Origin: RGIG1681 sp045657465
Lineage (GTDB): Bacteria > Bacillota > Clostridia > Christensenellales > UBA1242
Reading direction: 5' to 3'
Assembly (NCBI GenBank): GCA_045657465.1
Contig: JAZOTD010000007.1
Coordinates: 6,956-70,955, forward strand
Length of the DNA: 64,000 nucleotides
The notes beneath the pieces were generated by a model. The model saw only the letters and a list, made by a program, of their open reading frames with translations, made no database searches and was not told the DNA's origin. Every line of letters begins with the position of its first letter. Within the stretch, counting starts at the first letter, position 1. Made by a program: the position numbers and the translations under genes. Positions 41,623 to 51,245 of this stretch are shown piece after piece.

Positions 41623-43752
41623 TTAGCCGCCCATTGAAGACTCTGCAGCGTGTTCAGCAGCAAGTCTTTTAATTTCTTCGACAGACAATTTTCCTAATTC
41701 TGCCAAAACTTCTGGGTCTTCTAACATTTTTGATCCACAAATTGCAAGAGCATCATCTCTTTGATTTTCAAAGTCACTTGAAAGATTTTCAACATCTTCT
41801 TTCTTTGATCCGATTTTGCGTTCACCATCATCTCCTATTTCATATGAAGCCCCATTTTCAACATCCAAAATAGCACTATTAAATTTTTCAGATGAAAAAC
41901 TATCAATAAATGCGCCAAGCTTAGCAATCTCTTCACGGCTAAATCCAGCTTCTTTGGCAGCTGTTAGAAGTTGAACTCTATATTGTTCTTGAGTGAGATT
42001 ATCTGGTTTTCCATCTAAGAGATGTTCATAAAGTGTTTTTGTTGAACGATTAAATGTAATTTGTGTTGTGTTAATATATTTTTTATCGTGTTTTGCTTCA
42101 GCATCAGCGTATTTGTCTTTAATTTCATTATAAGCAGCTTCAGCATCAGCGTATTTGTCTTTAATTCCATTATAAGCAGCTTCAGCTATGTCAAATGGTT
42201 TTTTACCTTCGCTATTTGGTGTTTTTGCTTCGGTGGCAATGGCTTTGGTTGTGCGTGCATTGTCAATGCCAGCAATAGCTGCTTGATATTTATTGTGAGT
42301 TTCTGTTTTTTCTGCTATTGTTCTATCAAAATTCTCTATCGCAACTGTTTTTCCTTCAATTGTTGGTTCTAGGTCATTTATCTTCTCTTGAAGTTTATTT
42401 GCTTCAACAACATTTCCTTCGGCCCTGGCTTGATTTAGTTTTTCAGTTAATTCGTTCTTTTTGTTATTAACTTCATCTAATTCACCTTGTTTTACTGCGC
42501 GCTTTTCTTTTAATTCTTCAATTTCTTGGGCGAGTTTTTCTGCAGCTGTTGGGCCATCTTCAGCATCTTTATGCATAGCTTCTTCATAAGTATCGATTGT
42601 TTTTTGAGCTTCTTCTTCGTTTTCTAATGCTGTTTTATATTTTTCGTAAGTTTCTTTTTTGGTCTTATAATCTTCGTAAGTTTCTTTTTTGGTCTTATAA
42701 TCTTCGTAGGTTTCTTTTTTGGTCTTATAATCTTCGTAAGTTTCTTTTTTAGTCTTATAATCTTCAAAAGTTTTACTATCTTCATCTGAATAAATAAGAT
42801 CTTTGTGAAGTTCAATAAATTCGCCAAATGTTTTAAGGTTTGTTGCTTGTTTATGTGCTTTAACGGCAGTTCCGGCTAGTCCTTTAGAACCGCCATATTT
42901 TTCATATTCTGCAGCCATGCCTTTTTGTTTGCTTGCATTATCGACTTTTTCTTGGTGTCTATCAGCCTTTGATTTTCCTTCGTCGTCCTTTTTATTTCTT
43001 GCTTCAATCAAAGCTGTTTTTTGTGCAGCTGTCAAGATTGTCATGCTTTTAATCTCTTCTTCGCTAAGAGCACCCACATTTGCCATAAGAGAATTAAACA
43101 CTTTTTGGTTTTGTGCATTTTCTTTGTCAATCTGCTTCATTTGTTTGTTAAGAAGTCTCTTTTCCTTTCCTTTTTGCCAAAGTTTTTTAACACCCTTAAC
43201 AATCAATGGAACTGCCAAACCAACAGCCAAAAGTGAACCAATTGCAAATGTTGGGCTAAGAGTAAACATTGCACTTGCGACAGTCCCAATTGCAGAGCCA
43301 ATTGCAGGTATTGCTTGTGTTGCAAACCAAACGGTGAGGTCTCCACCACCAAAAGCTCCAACAATAGCACCAAGAGCCGCCCATGCACCAACTGCACCAG
43401 CAGCAATACCCAAACCACGTGCTCTTTTTTCTGCAGGAGTCAATGGTTCTTTTGGTTTGTCACCATCAACTGATGCATCATATGCATCAAGACCTGCTTT
43501 TGCAGATGGGTTGTTTTTGTTAACATATTTCATCAAATTTTTATATGTTGAAGAGTCGAGACTTTGTGTGTAACCCTTTTCAACTGCAGCAGCATATAAT
43601 GCTTCGAATTTTTTAACTGCGGCTTTACGACGCTTTAATTCAGCGTCAATTTCTGGACTTGTGCCTTTTTTCTTTTCAAGTAAAGCAATAGAGGATTTTA
43701 GGTCAGAATACTTTTTACTATCGTCGAACGTTGTTCCTTTTATTTTTGCCAT
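41623..43752 (-). CDS. Hypothetical large coiled-coil protein with a central hydrophobic region and tandem repeats, 709 aa
   Basis: Not recognised. Residues 1-105 are helical and charged. Residues about 110-185 are hydrophobic and Ala/Gly-rich (LGIAAGAVGAWAALGAIVGA, then FAIGSLLAVGLAVPLIVKG), so probably membrane-inserted hairpins. Residues 185-600 are long coiled coil, including about four copies of the 10-residue unit TYEDYKTKKE and two of a 14-residue unit DAEAAYNEIKDKYA. The C-terminus (from about 595) may match the module in the 276-aa protein at 36 kb. It is in an operon with the 126-aa gene. The layout suggests a membrane-anchored filament or spacer. Confidence 0.7.
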   Translation of the reverse strand: MAKIKGTTFDDSKKYSDLKSSIALLEKKKGTSPEIDAELKRRKAAVKKFEALYAAAVEKGYTQSLDSSTYKNLMKYVNKNNPSAKAGLDAYDASVDGDKPKEPLTPAEKRARGLGIAAGAVGAWAALGAIVGAFGGGDLTVWFATQAIPAIGSAIGTVASAMFTLSPTFAIGSLLAVGLAVPLIVKGVKKLWQKGKEKRLLNKQMKQIDKENAQNQKVFNSLMANVGALSEEEIKSMTILTAAQKTALIEARNKKDDEGKSKADRHQEKVDNASKQKGMAAEYEKYGGSKGLAGTAVKAHKQATNLKTFGEFIELHKDLIYSDEDSKTFEDYKTKKETYEDYKTKKETYEDYKTKKETYEDYKTKKETYEKYKTALENEEEAQKTIDTYEEAMHKDAEDGPTAAEKLAQEIEELKEKRAVKQGELDEVNNKKNELTEKLNQARAEGNVVEANKLQEKINDLEPTIEGKTVAIENFDRTIAEKTETHNKYQAAIAGIDNARTTKAIATEAKTPNSEGKKPFDIAEAAYNGIKDKYADAEAAYNEIKDKYADAEAKHDKKYINTTQITFNRSTKTLYEHLLDGKPDNLTQEQYRVQLLTAAKEAGFSREEIAKLGAFIDSFSSEKFNSAILDVENGASYEIGDDGERKIGSKKEDVENLSSDFENQRDDALAICGSKMLEDPEVLAELGKLSVEEIKRLAAEHAAESSMGG
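42096..42186 (-). repeat. 42-bp tandem repeat inside the 709-aa gene
   Basis: Two copies of a 42-bp unit encoding 14 residues (DAEAAYNEIKDKYA type), nearly identical at the DNA level, followed by a partial third at the protein level. Confidence 0.85.
42645..42766 (-). repeat. 30-bp tandem repeat inside the 709-aa gene
   Basis: Three full and two partial copies of a 30-bp unit, almost identical, encoding the charged helical unit TYEDYKTKKE. The repeat is in frame, so copy number could vary without breaking the gene. Confidence 0.9.
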
Positions 43753-43833
43753 GAATTTCTCCTTGTTTGTTTAAATTTTAACTAGAACTTTGCATTATAG
43801 TTATTGTTAATTCAATTTTTGCACAAAAAAAAT

Positions 43834-43860
43834 GTAAAGTCAAACAAAATTAGACTTTAC
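43834..43860 (-). terminator. Terminator of dnaD-dnaI
   Basis: On the minus strand GTAAAGTC, an 11-nt loop, GACTTTAC, then A and eight T residues. Confidence 0.85.
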
Positions 43861-43925
43861 ACTGTGATTTTATTATTAATTAATAATGTTTGTTTGTTTA
43901 GTCACTATTGAAAGTGGCAGGGTGG

Positions 43926-44870
43926 TTATTTGCCGAGCCTCAAATCGTCACCTTCAACATAAACAACCAAGCTTGAAAGTTTGTTGTTTAGTCTTGAATA
44001 GATGCGTTCGCCATATTTATCCAAAATGTTTTCCGGCAAGAGATTTGTGGTGACAACGATTGGCTTTTTAAAGCGTTCACGCTCTGACAAAAGCAAAAAC
44101 AAATAGTTTAGTGTCACATTTTTCATAGTTGGTTCTGTGCCAAGGTCATCAACAAACAAAATGTCTGCTGAAAGAAGTGGCGAAAGCCATGAGTTTTTGC
44201 TTGAATCAAAAGTTGTGTGGTATTTTAAGAACATATTGTTCATGTCAAAAGCTGACACAAAGCATACTGAATAGCCCTTTGAAATCATTTCGTTTGCAAG
44301 GCATTGTGAAAGATAAGTTTTTCCGCCACCAGGAGTGCCTGAAATTAAAATGTTTGTCTTTTTAACTTTTGGATATTTTTCCGCCCAAAGCTCGAGTTTG
44401 TCTTTAAGCTTTGAAAGTGTGTCTGCATGTTTTTGAGATTTGCAAATGTCAGTTGAAAAAGTTTTAAAAGTCACGTCTTTTGAAATGTCTAGTCCGCAAA
44501 TTTTCATAATCTCTTCATTTCTGCGTTTTTGATAACAACTGCACATAACTCCATTAACAAACCCAGAGTCGCTGCATGTTTTGCAAGAATATTTTGGTGA
44601 CAAATCAGCGTCAGTTAGCCCTGCAAGTTTCAAGATTTTTTGTTTTTGTTCTCTTGCAAGCTTGAGCGAATCGGCAAGGTCAGCATGTGGTTTTTTGTCA
44701 GCCTTGGCCTTGGCATATTCAAACACGAGTTCGCGTTCAAGCTGGTCAAGTTTTTGCCAAGATTTTACCTTCATAAGATGCGCCTTGTTTTGGCTGGCAA
44801 TCCATTCAGCTTTGAGCTTTTTTTGAGAAAACTCTGCTTGCAAACGTTTGTCCAAATCTTTAAAGTTCAT
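43926..44870 (-). CDS. dnaI: DnaI/DnaC-like helicase loader ATPase
   Basis: A 314-residue AAA+ ATPase that loads the replicative helicase. A helical N-terminal region is followed by a Cys cluster typical of DnaI (CKTCSDSGFVNGVMCSCY, near residue 97), then Walker A GTPGGGKTYL (near residue 177), Walker B ILFVDDLG, and sensor VVTTNLLPE. It is encoded directly after dnaD, which is a usual partner. Confidence 0.93.
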   Translation of the reverse strand: MNFKDLDKRLQAEFSQKKLKAEWIASQNKAHLMKVKSWQKLDQLERELVFEYAKAKADKKPHADLADSLKLAREQKQKILKLAGLTDADLSPKYSCKTCSDSGFVNGVMCSCYQKRRNEEIMKICGLDISKDVTFKTFSTDICKSQKHADTLSKLKDKLELWAEKYPKVKKTNILISGTPGGGKTYLSQCLANEMISKGYSVCFVSAFDMNNMFLKYHTTFDSSKNSWLSPLLSADILFVDDLGTEPTMKNVTLNYLFLLLSERERFKKPIVVTTNLLPENILDKYGERIYSRLNNKLSSLVVYVEGDDLRLGK

Positions 44871-44893
44871 AGGGTGCTCCTTTTATTGTTTGG

Positions 44894-46339
44894 TTAAATT
44901 TCGACATCATCAAGTGAATCAAACACTGCCGAAAGTTGTTCTTTTGTGTAGTTGTGATGTGCATAGTCTTGCTTTTGTGATTCAGCATTTTGAGCGGGTT
45001 TGGTTTTAAAATTTTTCACAACATCAGCTGTGATTGAAATGCCTTGCTCATGAAAGTCTGCAAGCACGCGATTGAGATAGGTGACAGGGTTGTTTTTGCC
45101 TTCGGCAAGTTCTGTTGCCAAAAGCACTTGCTCGTGCGAAAAACCCCAGTTAACTGTCCAAGTTTTATAAAAGTCACGGTCATAACTTGACACGGTTCTA
45201 ACAAGTCCAGTTTTGTCTAAAACTTCTTTAATAAGTTCGTCGGTTTGAATGATTGCGCCAATATATTGCATGATTGATTCAGTTGAAATCAAACCAAGTT
45301 TGAAGAACTTTTGAACAATAGTGTTCATTCCGTCAAGCGTTCTTATGCTTTGCTTAAAACAATAGTTTGAAATATATTCAAGTGTGTCAGCGTTAAATCC
45401 TTTGTTGAACCAGTCTATGATGTAAGTGTCAACAACGTTTTCAAGGTTTTGATAATAAAGCCCAAGCGTTCTTGAAATATTTTTTGCTGATTCAAACATC
45501 GCGTCACGAGCACTAGAAAATGCAGAAATTTCTTCAATGGTGAAGAGTTTTTGTTCAAAATATTTTGAGAGCAATGAGTCTAGCTTTGCAAATCCACCTT
45601 TTTTGTTTAAGGTTTTTGCAACAGCAATGACGGTTCCGTGAGTAAACCCAAAACTGTTTGTCCATTTAAGATATAGGTTGCGTTCGTCAATATCAGCTTC
45701 ACGCTTTAAACCAAGTGCAGAAAGAATCTGTTTGATTTCTTGTGTTGATTTTTCTTGTTCCATAAACTTTTGTTCAACGGTTTCAATAGTTTTGAGTCCG
45801 TCTCTGGCAAAGTCTTTTGCCACAGCTAAAATATATGGATAACCAATTGCAGTTGACTTGATTTTTGTGCAATATTTGGCAATCAAAACCAACGCTTCTG
45901 GTTCAAAATGATAAACCTCGATGAGTGAATAATATTCGTTATATTCGTTTGGAGTGATCATTCTGCCTTCAATAACGCTTTGCATTTGCTTGTTAAAGTC
46001 GGCATATTTTTCTTTATTTCTAATTTTTGCACTGCCAGAATGTGCACGAACTGGCAAAAATTTGATTTCGAGTGGGTTGGTTGATGCGAGTTGCACAAGA
46101 CCCATTTCTTGCCAGTAAGTAAAAGACTTAAGCACTTGGTCTTCAGTGAGTGATAAAACCTTGCAAATTGTGTCAAGGTTGTTGTCTTCAATGTTTGGAT
46201 TTGAGCACAAATTAAGACCATATAGATAAACCTTTACGTCGTCGCCGGTTGCTTGTGGCAAAAATTCATTCAAAAAGGTGTTGTCTAAAACGGTGTAACC
46301 ATCCATAACAAGTTTGCTTGAAAATGTGCAAAGTGCCAA
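44894..46339 (-). CDS. dnaD: DnaD-domain replication initiation protein (DnaB/DnaD family)
   Basis: A 481-residue primosome protein. The N-terminal winged helix (FLPQATGDDVKVYLYGLNLC, residues about 28-105) is followed by at least three DnaD C-terminal helical repeats, each ending in a YxxxW-type motif (YLKWTNSFGFTHGTVIAVA, DWFNKGFNADTLEYI, FYKTWTVNWGFSHEQVL). It helps DnaA and DnaI load helicase. The start is a TTG with AGGAGGA upstream. It could equally be called a DnaB-type (Bacillota) initiation protein. dnaI follows 23 nt later. Confidence 0.88.
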   Translation of the reverse strand: MALCTFSSKLVMDGYTVLDNTFLNEFLPQATGDDVKVYLYGLNLCSNPNIEDNNLDTICKVLSLTEDQVLKSFTYWQEMGLVQLASTNPLEIKFLPVRAHSGSAKIRNKEKYADFNKQMQSVIEGRMITPNEYNEYYSLIEVYHFEPEALVLIAKYCTKIKSTAIGYPYILAVAKDFARDGLKTIETVEQKFMEQEKSTQEIKQILSALGLKREADIDERNLYLKWTNSFGFTHGTVIAVAKTLNKKGGFAKLDSLLSKYFEQKLFTIEEISAFSSARDAMFESAKNISRTLGLYYQNLENVVDTYIIDWFNKGFNADTLEYISNYCFKQSIRTLDGMNTIVQKFFKLGLISTESIMQYIGAIIQTDELIKEVLDKTGLVRTVSSYDRDFYKTWTVNWGFSHEQVLLATELAEGKNNPVTYLNRVLADFHEQGISITADVVKNFKTKPAQNAESQKQDYAHHNYTKEQLSAVFDSLDDVEI

Positions 46340-46471
46340 AATAGAGTCCTCCTAGCCATGCAAAATTAATTGCAATATTTTATAAACAAGTTTATAATAA
46401 CACTAACAAAGCAAAAATTCAACCAATAATTTTTTAATTTATGCTTAAAATATCTCAAGGAGCTAATTTTA

Positions 46472-47641
46472 GTGAAATTTTTACATACTGCAGACTGGCA
46501 TTTGGGGGTTAAAACCAATGGCCGTGATAGACTTAACGAACAAAAACGCGTGCTTGATGAAATTGAATCAATTGTTACTTATGAAAATGTTGATTGCGTG
46601 ATTATTGCTGGCGACATTTTCAATACCGCAAGCCCTTCAGCTGATGCTGAAGAGTTGTTTTTTGATAGCATTCAAAAGCTTTCAAATGGTGGCGAAAGAT
46701 TTGTGTTTGTGCTTGCAGGCAATCATGATGACCCAACAAGACTTTCTGCGGGGCTTCCTCTTGCAACAAAGCACAACATTGCATTGGTGGGTTCACTTGA
46801 AAAATTGAAAGAAAACAGCTTCAACAAAAACGCAATGATTAAGGTTGTTGAAACTGGCAAAGGACACATCAAGATTCAAAAAAATGAAGAGATTGTGACT
46901 ATTGCATATCTACCATATCCAAATGAAGTTCGAATCACTGAAAAAGTTGACAGTGACCTTTCATATGCCGAAAAAGTTAAGGCATGGGCAGAAATTTCTG
47001 CCAGTGCATTTTCTAATGATTCACTCAATATTTTTGTGTCGCATTTGTTTATGGTTGGCTCAAAAACGAAAGATGGAATTGTTAAAGTTGGCGACATCAT
47101 GGCGGTTCCACAAAATATGCTTCCAGAAGCAGATTACACAGCGCTTGGTCACATTCACACATGGCAAAGTCTTGGAAATAATACATATTATTCAGGTGCA
47201 ATCAACAAACTCTCTGTTGGTCAGCCTGATATGTCTGTTACGATTTTTGAATCAGAAAACAGAAACATCACTGAGGTTAAACAGATAAAATTAAAAAACA
47301 CAGCAAGATATGAAAAAGTTACAGCGACTTCAATAGAAAATGCTGAAGAGCTTCTTGCTGAATTTGATGATAATGACATCGTTGAACTTGAAATTGTTCA
47401 AAGCGAACCATTGTCTGCATCTAGCATAAAATCACTCCGCAAGGAGTTTGCTTGCATATCAAACATTTCACTTGTTAGAACTGGAGAGGCTATAAATGTT
47501 GAAACTGGCAAAAAACGCAAGTTTTTAAGTGATGAAGAATTGTTTAAAGAATTTTATAAGTCACTCCGTGGTGTTGAGCCTAGTGAAGATATTGTGAAAA
47601 TGTATATCGATTGCAAAGGGGGAGAAGATGAAACCAATTAA
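46472..47641 (+). CDS. sbcD: Exonuclease SbcCD subunit D
   Basis: The 389-residue nuclease subunit of the SbcCD (Mre11-Rad50 type) complex that opens hairpins and blocked ends. All metal-binding phosphoesterase motifs are seen: HTADWHLG, AGDIFNTA, AGNHDDP and LGHIHTW. The start is a GTG with CAAGGAGC upstream. sbcC overlaps its end by 14 nt. Confidence 0.96.
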   Translation: MKFLHTADWHLGVKTNGRDRLNEQKRVLDEIESIVTYENVDCVIIAGDIFNTASPSADAEELFFDSIQKLSNGGERFVFVLAGNHDDPTRLSAGLPLATKHNIALVGSLEKLKENSFNKNAMIKVVETGKGHIKIQKNEEIVTIAYLPYPNEVRITEKVDSDLSYAEKVKAWAEISASAFSNDSLNIFVSHLFMVGSKTKDGIVKVGDIMAVPQNMLPEADYTALGHIHTWQSLGNNTYYSGAINKLSVGQPDMSVTIFESENRNITEVKQIKLKNTARYEKVTATSIENAEELLAEFDDNDIVELEIVQSEPLSASSIKSLRKEFACISNISLVRTGEAINVETGKKRKFLSDEELFKEFYKSLRGVEPSEDIVKMYIDCKGGEDETN

Positions 47642-50600
47642 ACTAGAAATTGAAGGCCTTAACAGTTTTGAAAGCAGACAGGTGCTTGATTTTGAGTCAC
47701 TTGGTGACGGCGTTTTTGGAATTTTTGGAAAAACCGGAAGCGGAAAATCCACCATTTTAGATGCAATCACACTTGCACTTTATGGCAAGATTGAAAGAAT
47801 TAAACAAAACATTAATTTTGTGAACACAAAATGCTCAAAAGCTGAAGCTTCTTTGGTGTTTGAAATTTTTCATGCAGGCAAAACCAGAAGATATGAAGTT
47901 TTAAGAACCTTTGCAAAAAAGAAAAACGGAAAAGATCTTGATGCATCGGCATCACTTTATGAATTAAATGAAAGCGAGAAAGCACTTGTTGAAGAAGGCA
48001 CAAACAAGGTTAATGAAAAAATATTTTCAATCATTGGTTTAGGAGCAAGAGAATTTGCTAAATGCATTGCACTTCCACAAGGCGAATTTTCAGCCTTTTT
48101 GCAAGCACAACCAGCAGAACGAACTGAGATAATGAGCAATATTTTTGACCTTACAAAATATGGTGAAAAACTTTCGCTTGCAGTTAAAGAAAAAGTTAAT
48201 GAATATGACAAACAGGTGTCAGTTCTTGCCGCATCTGCAGACATGGTTGCTTATGCGAGTGACGAGGTTTTAAACGCTGCAAAAACAGGTTTTAGCGATG
48301 TGAAAACTGAATATGAAACCGTTTCAAAAAATCTTGAAGAAAAATCAAATGAGTTTGCAAAATCACAGAAAAACTTGGAAAGATTTAAAGAACTTGAAGT
48401 TGTTTTAAGTGGTTTAAATGATTTAGAAAAAGAAGAGCGAGACATTCAAAATCTTGTGGTTGAAATCGAAAGAGCAACTGCTGCAAATCAAATTAAAACC
48501 GACTTTGAAAAACTCAAAAAGACCGAAGCTGATGAAAAAGCATTGGCTGAAAAAATCTCTTCACTAAATGAGATAAAGCTTCAAAAAATGGGCGAAGTTC
48601 AATCAATCGAAGTTGAACTGAAAGACTTCAAAGAAGTTTATGACGCAAAACTTTTAGAACTAAACAGCAAAATAGCATCACTTAAAGAGCTTGAAAAATA
48701 TGAAGAAGAAATAAAAACGCTTAAAGAAGAAAGGGTTGAGTTTGAAGAAAAAATTGAAGCGAAAAAAGCTGAGCTTTTAGAAGAACAAGAAAACAACGGC
48801 TATTATGTTTCAACGGTGTCAACCATACAATCAAAAATCACAGCAATTGATGAATTTATTGAAGCAAACAAACCTGACGTTGAAATTTCATATGCTTTAG
48901 AGCAAACAAAGGGCATTGAAAGTGAGCTTATTTTAATTGAAGACTTTTACAAAAAGATTGAGTTTTTGATTGACCAAACAGAACAAGATTTAAAAATCGT
49001 TCAAGAAGAATATAATGGCGACATTAAAGAAGAAAAAAATCTAAAAGCAAAATGCGAGCAGATTCAAAAATCAATTGAAGTTGCATTTGAAGAAGTAGAT
49101 TCAACTGACTTTATGCGTCTTAGAAGTTGCGACAAAGAACTTGAAGGCATGAGAGAAGTTGATGTTTTGGTTAAAAACATTGACCTTCAAATTCAAAAAC
49201 TTGTTGATGAAAACGATAGCAGAAAAGGTGTTGTTTCATCAGTAGGGTTGCAAATTGATGAAGCGTCAAGAACCCTTGCTGAATATGAAGCTCAAATCAC
49301 TATTCAAGAAAAAGAGGTTGCAAACACTAGAGAAACTCGTGAAGAAATGCTCGGCGAAAACGTTGTTTCAATGATTTCTAATCATTTAAAGATTGGCGAA
49401 TTTTGTCCGGTTTGTTCAAACAGAGTAATTCAAAAAATCTATAGTGAAACAACCGACCTTGCTAGTATTGATGGTGAAGTTGAAAGTGCTGTGTCAAAAC
49501 TCAAAGCAATGCGTTATGAAAGGGACAAATTGCTTGCAAATTTAATATCTTTAAAAGCAAGATATGAATATGAAAAGGCACAAATCGAAATTAATTTAAA
49601 TGAAATCAAATCGCTTGAAGAAGGCAAAAACAAGCTCTATCAACGTTATGTTGATAATAACGACCAAAGCAAAGAAAATTTTGAAAAATTCTATGAATTG
49701 TTGCAAAACACAGCAGATAGCCTTGAAGAATTAATTGTTCTTCAAGAAAATATTAGAAAAGCCGAAATAGATGTTTTGGTAAGAAAGGCACAATCAGGCA
49801 CGAAGGTTTCTTTGCTTAAGAGTTACCTTGAGAGTTTGATTGATATATTGTATGATTTGCAAAAGAAAAAAGCAGAACGTGAATTCGCAATCTATAATGT
49901 GAACGAACGTTATGCAAATTTGAAAGAATACAAAAAACAAATCGCAGAAGGAAAAAATATCGAGCTTGAAATTGACCTTAAAAAAGAAGAGCGTATGAAT
50001 CTTCGTGACGAACAAATTAGGGTTACTGAAGAAAAGTCTAAATCAGACTTAAAGATTGCAGACATCAAACTTGCAATTGAAGTTTTAAGTGAAAAACTTG
50101 CAAATGCTGAAAAACAAATTTTATCGCTTAGTGCAAAGATTTTGGCGAGTGGAGTTCCTGAAGGTGTGCACGTTGAAGATGAAATTACAGAGACCGACAA
50201 GGCAATTCAAAAACTCAAATTTGATTATGACAACAAGCAGGTTCACTATGAATCATGCAAAGAGAACTTGAGCAGAACTGAAAATGAATATAATGTTTCA
50301 TCTTCAATTTTGTCGTCAAAAAGGGCGGAAATCTTTGAACTTCAAGGCATTGTAAATTCAGCAATGACTAAAAACAACTTCAAGAGCAATGAAGACCTTG
50401 AAAACTCATTTGTTGATTCAAATGAAATTAAAAATAAACAAAATATCGTTAATGAACACAACGACAAATTGCGACTTTTAAACTCACAAAAGCTCTTGCT
50501 TGAACAAGAAGAAGTTGTTCAGGTTGATGCAAAGGCACTCAAAGTTCTTGAAAATGAAATTAATGAACTTAATGAGCAGGTTAAAAAACTTTCAGAACTT

Positions 50601-51194
50601 GTTGGAAAAGCGGGTGCCGAACTTGAACGCATCGAAGAAGCAAATCAAAAACTCAAACAGTTTAGCGGCGACCTTGAAATTGCAAAACACAATTATGACA
50701 CCGCAAAAGAACTTTCAAATGTTCTTAGGGGCAAGGCACTTGCTGAATATGTTTGTGAAGAATATTTGCAAGAAATTACAGTTTCTGCAAACCAAAAACT
50801 TGATATGCTCATGGATGGCAGATACACATTAAAATTTGAAAACAAAGAATTCTTTGTTGAAGACAACTTTAACGATGGAAAGGTTAGACCTGCAAGCACG
50901 CTTTCAGGTGGTGAAACCTTTGTTGTGAGCTTGAGTTTGGCACTTTCAATTTCTGATGCAATTTCAATGCTTTCATCAAGAAGTATGGATTTCTTCTTCT
51001 TGGATGAAGGTTTTGGAACATTAGATGCTGAACTTTGTTCGGTTGTTATTTCTTCACTTTACAAACTTGAAAGTCAAAACTTGAAAATTGGTCTCATTTC
51101 ACACGTTGCAGAACTTGAAGAATCTGTTAAAAATAGAGTTTATGTAACAAAGGGCAATGGTGGTTCAAAAATCAAGGTTGAACACAGTCTATAA
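47628..51194 (+). CDS. sbcC: Exonuclease SbcCD subunit C
   Basis: The 1188-residue SMC-like ATPase of SbcCD. Walker A GKTGSGKSTILDA (near residue 38), two long coiled coils, the zinc hook CPVC in the middle (FCPVCSNR, near residue 590), the signature STLSGGETFVVSLSLALS and Walker B FFFLDEGFGTLDA at the end. Translation is coupled to sbcD by the 14-nt overlap. A terminator follows. Confidence 0.97.
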   Translation: MKPIKLEIEGLNSFESRQVLDFESLGDGVFGIFGKTGSGKSTILDAITLALYGKIERIKQNINFVNTKCSKAEASLVFEIFHAGKTRRYEVLRTFAKKKNGKDLDASASLYELNESEKALVEEGTNKVNEKIFSIIGLGAREFAKCIALPQGEFSAFLQAQPAERTEIMSNIFDLTKYGEKLSLAVKEKVNEYDKQVSVLAASADMVAYASDEVLNAAKTGFSDVKTEYETVSKNLEEKSNEFAKSQKNLERFKELEVVLSGLNDLEKEERDIQNLVVEIERATAANQIKTDFEKLKKTEADEKALAEKISSLNEIKLQKMGEVQSIEVELKDFKEVYDAKLLELNSKIASLKELEKYEEEIKTLKEERVEFEEKIEAKKAELLEEQENNGYYVSTVSTIQSKITAIDEFIEANKPDVEISYALEQTKGIESELILIEDFYKKIEFLIDQTEQDLKIVQEEYNGDIKEEKNLKAKCEQIQKSIEVAFEEVDSTDFMRLRSCDKELEGMREVDVLVKNIDLQIQKLVDENDSRKGVVSSVGLQIDEASRTLAEYEAQITIQEKEVANTRETREEMLGENVVSMISNHLKIGEFCPVCSNRVIQKIYSETTDLASIDGEVESAVSKLKAMRYERDKLLANLISLKARYEYEKAQIEINLNEIKSLEEGKNKLYQRYVDNNDQSKENFEKFYELLQNTADSLEELIVLQENIRKAEIDVLVRKAQSGTKVSLLKSYLESLIDILYDLQKKKAEREFAIYNVNERYANLKEYKKQIAEGKNIELEIDLKKEERMNLRDEQIRVTEEKSKSDLKIADIKLAIEVLSEKLANAEKQILSLSAKILASGVPEGVHVEDEITETDKAIQKLKFDYDNKQVHYESCKENLSRTENEYNVSSSILSSKRAEIFELQGIVNSAMTKNNFKSNEDLENSFVDSNEIKNKQNIVNEHNDKLRLLNSQKLLLEQEEVVQVDAKALKVLENEINELNEQVKKLSELVGKAGAELERIEEANQKLKQFSGDLEIAKHNYDTAKELSNVLRGKALAEYVCEEYLQEITVSANQKLDMLMDGRYTLKFENKEFFVEDNFNDGKVRPASTLSGGETFVVSLSLALSISDAISMLSSRSMDFFFLDEGFGTLDAELCSVVISSLYKLESQNLKIGLISHVAELEESVKNRVYVTKGNGGSKIKVEHSL

Positions 51195-51210
51195 CAAAAA
51201 AATTGTAAAA

Positions 51211-51240
51211 TAAAAACACCGATTTTTCGGTGTTTTTTTG
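51211..51240. terminator. Terminator after sbcC
   Basis: AACACCGA, TTT, TCGGTGTT then seven T residues; the same stem as at 25.2 and 58.8 kb. Confidence 0.9.
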
Positions 51241-51245
51241 TTGAT

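Noticed and set aside
42645..42766. CRISPR-like array of 30-bp repeats
   Set aside because: The units are head to tail with no spacers, keep a multiple of three, and encode a heptad-like peptide inside a long open frame. It is a protein repeat.
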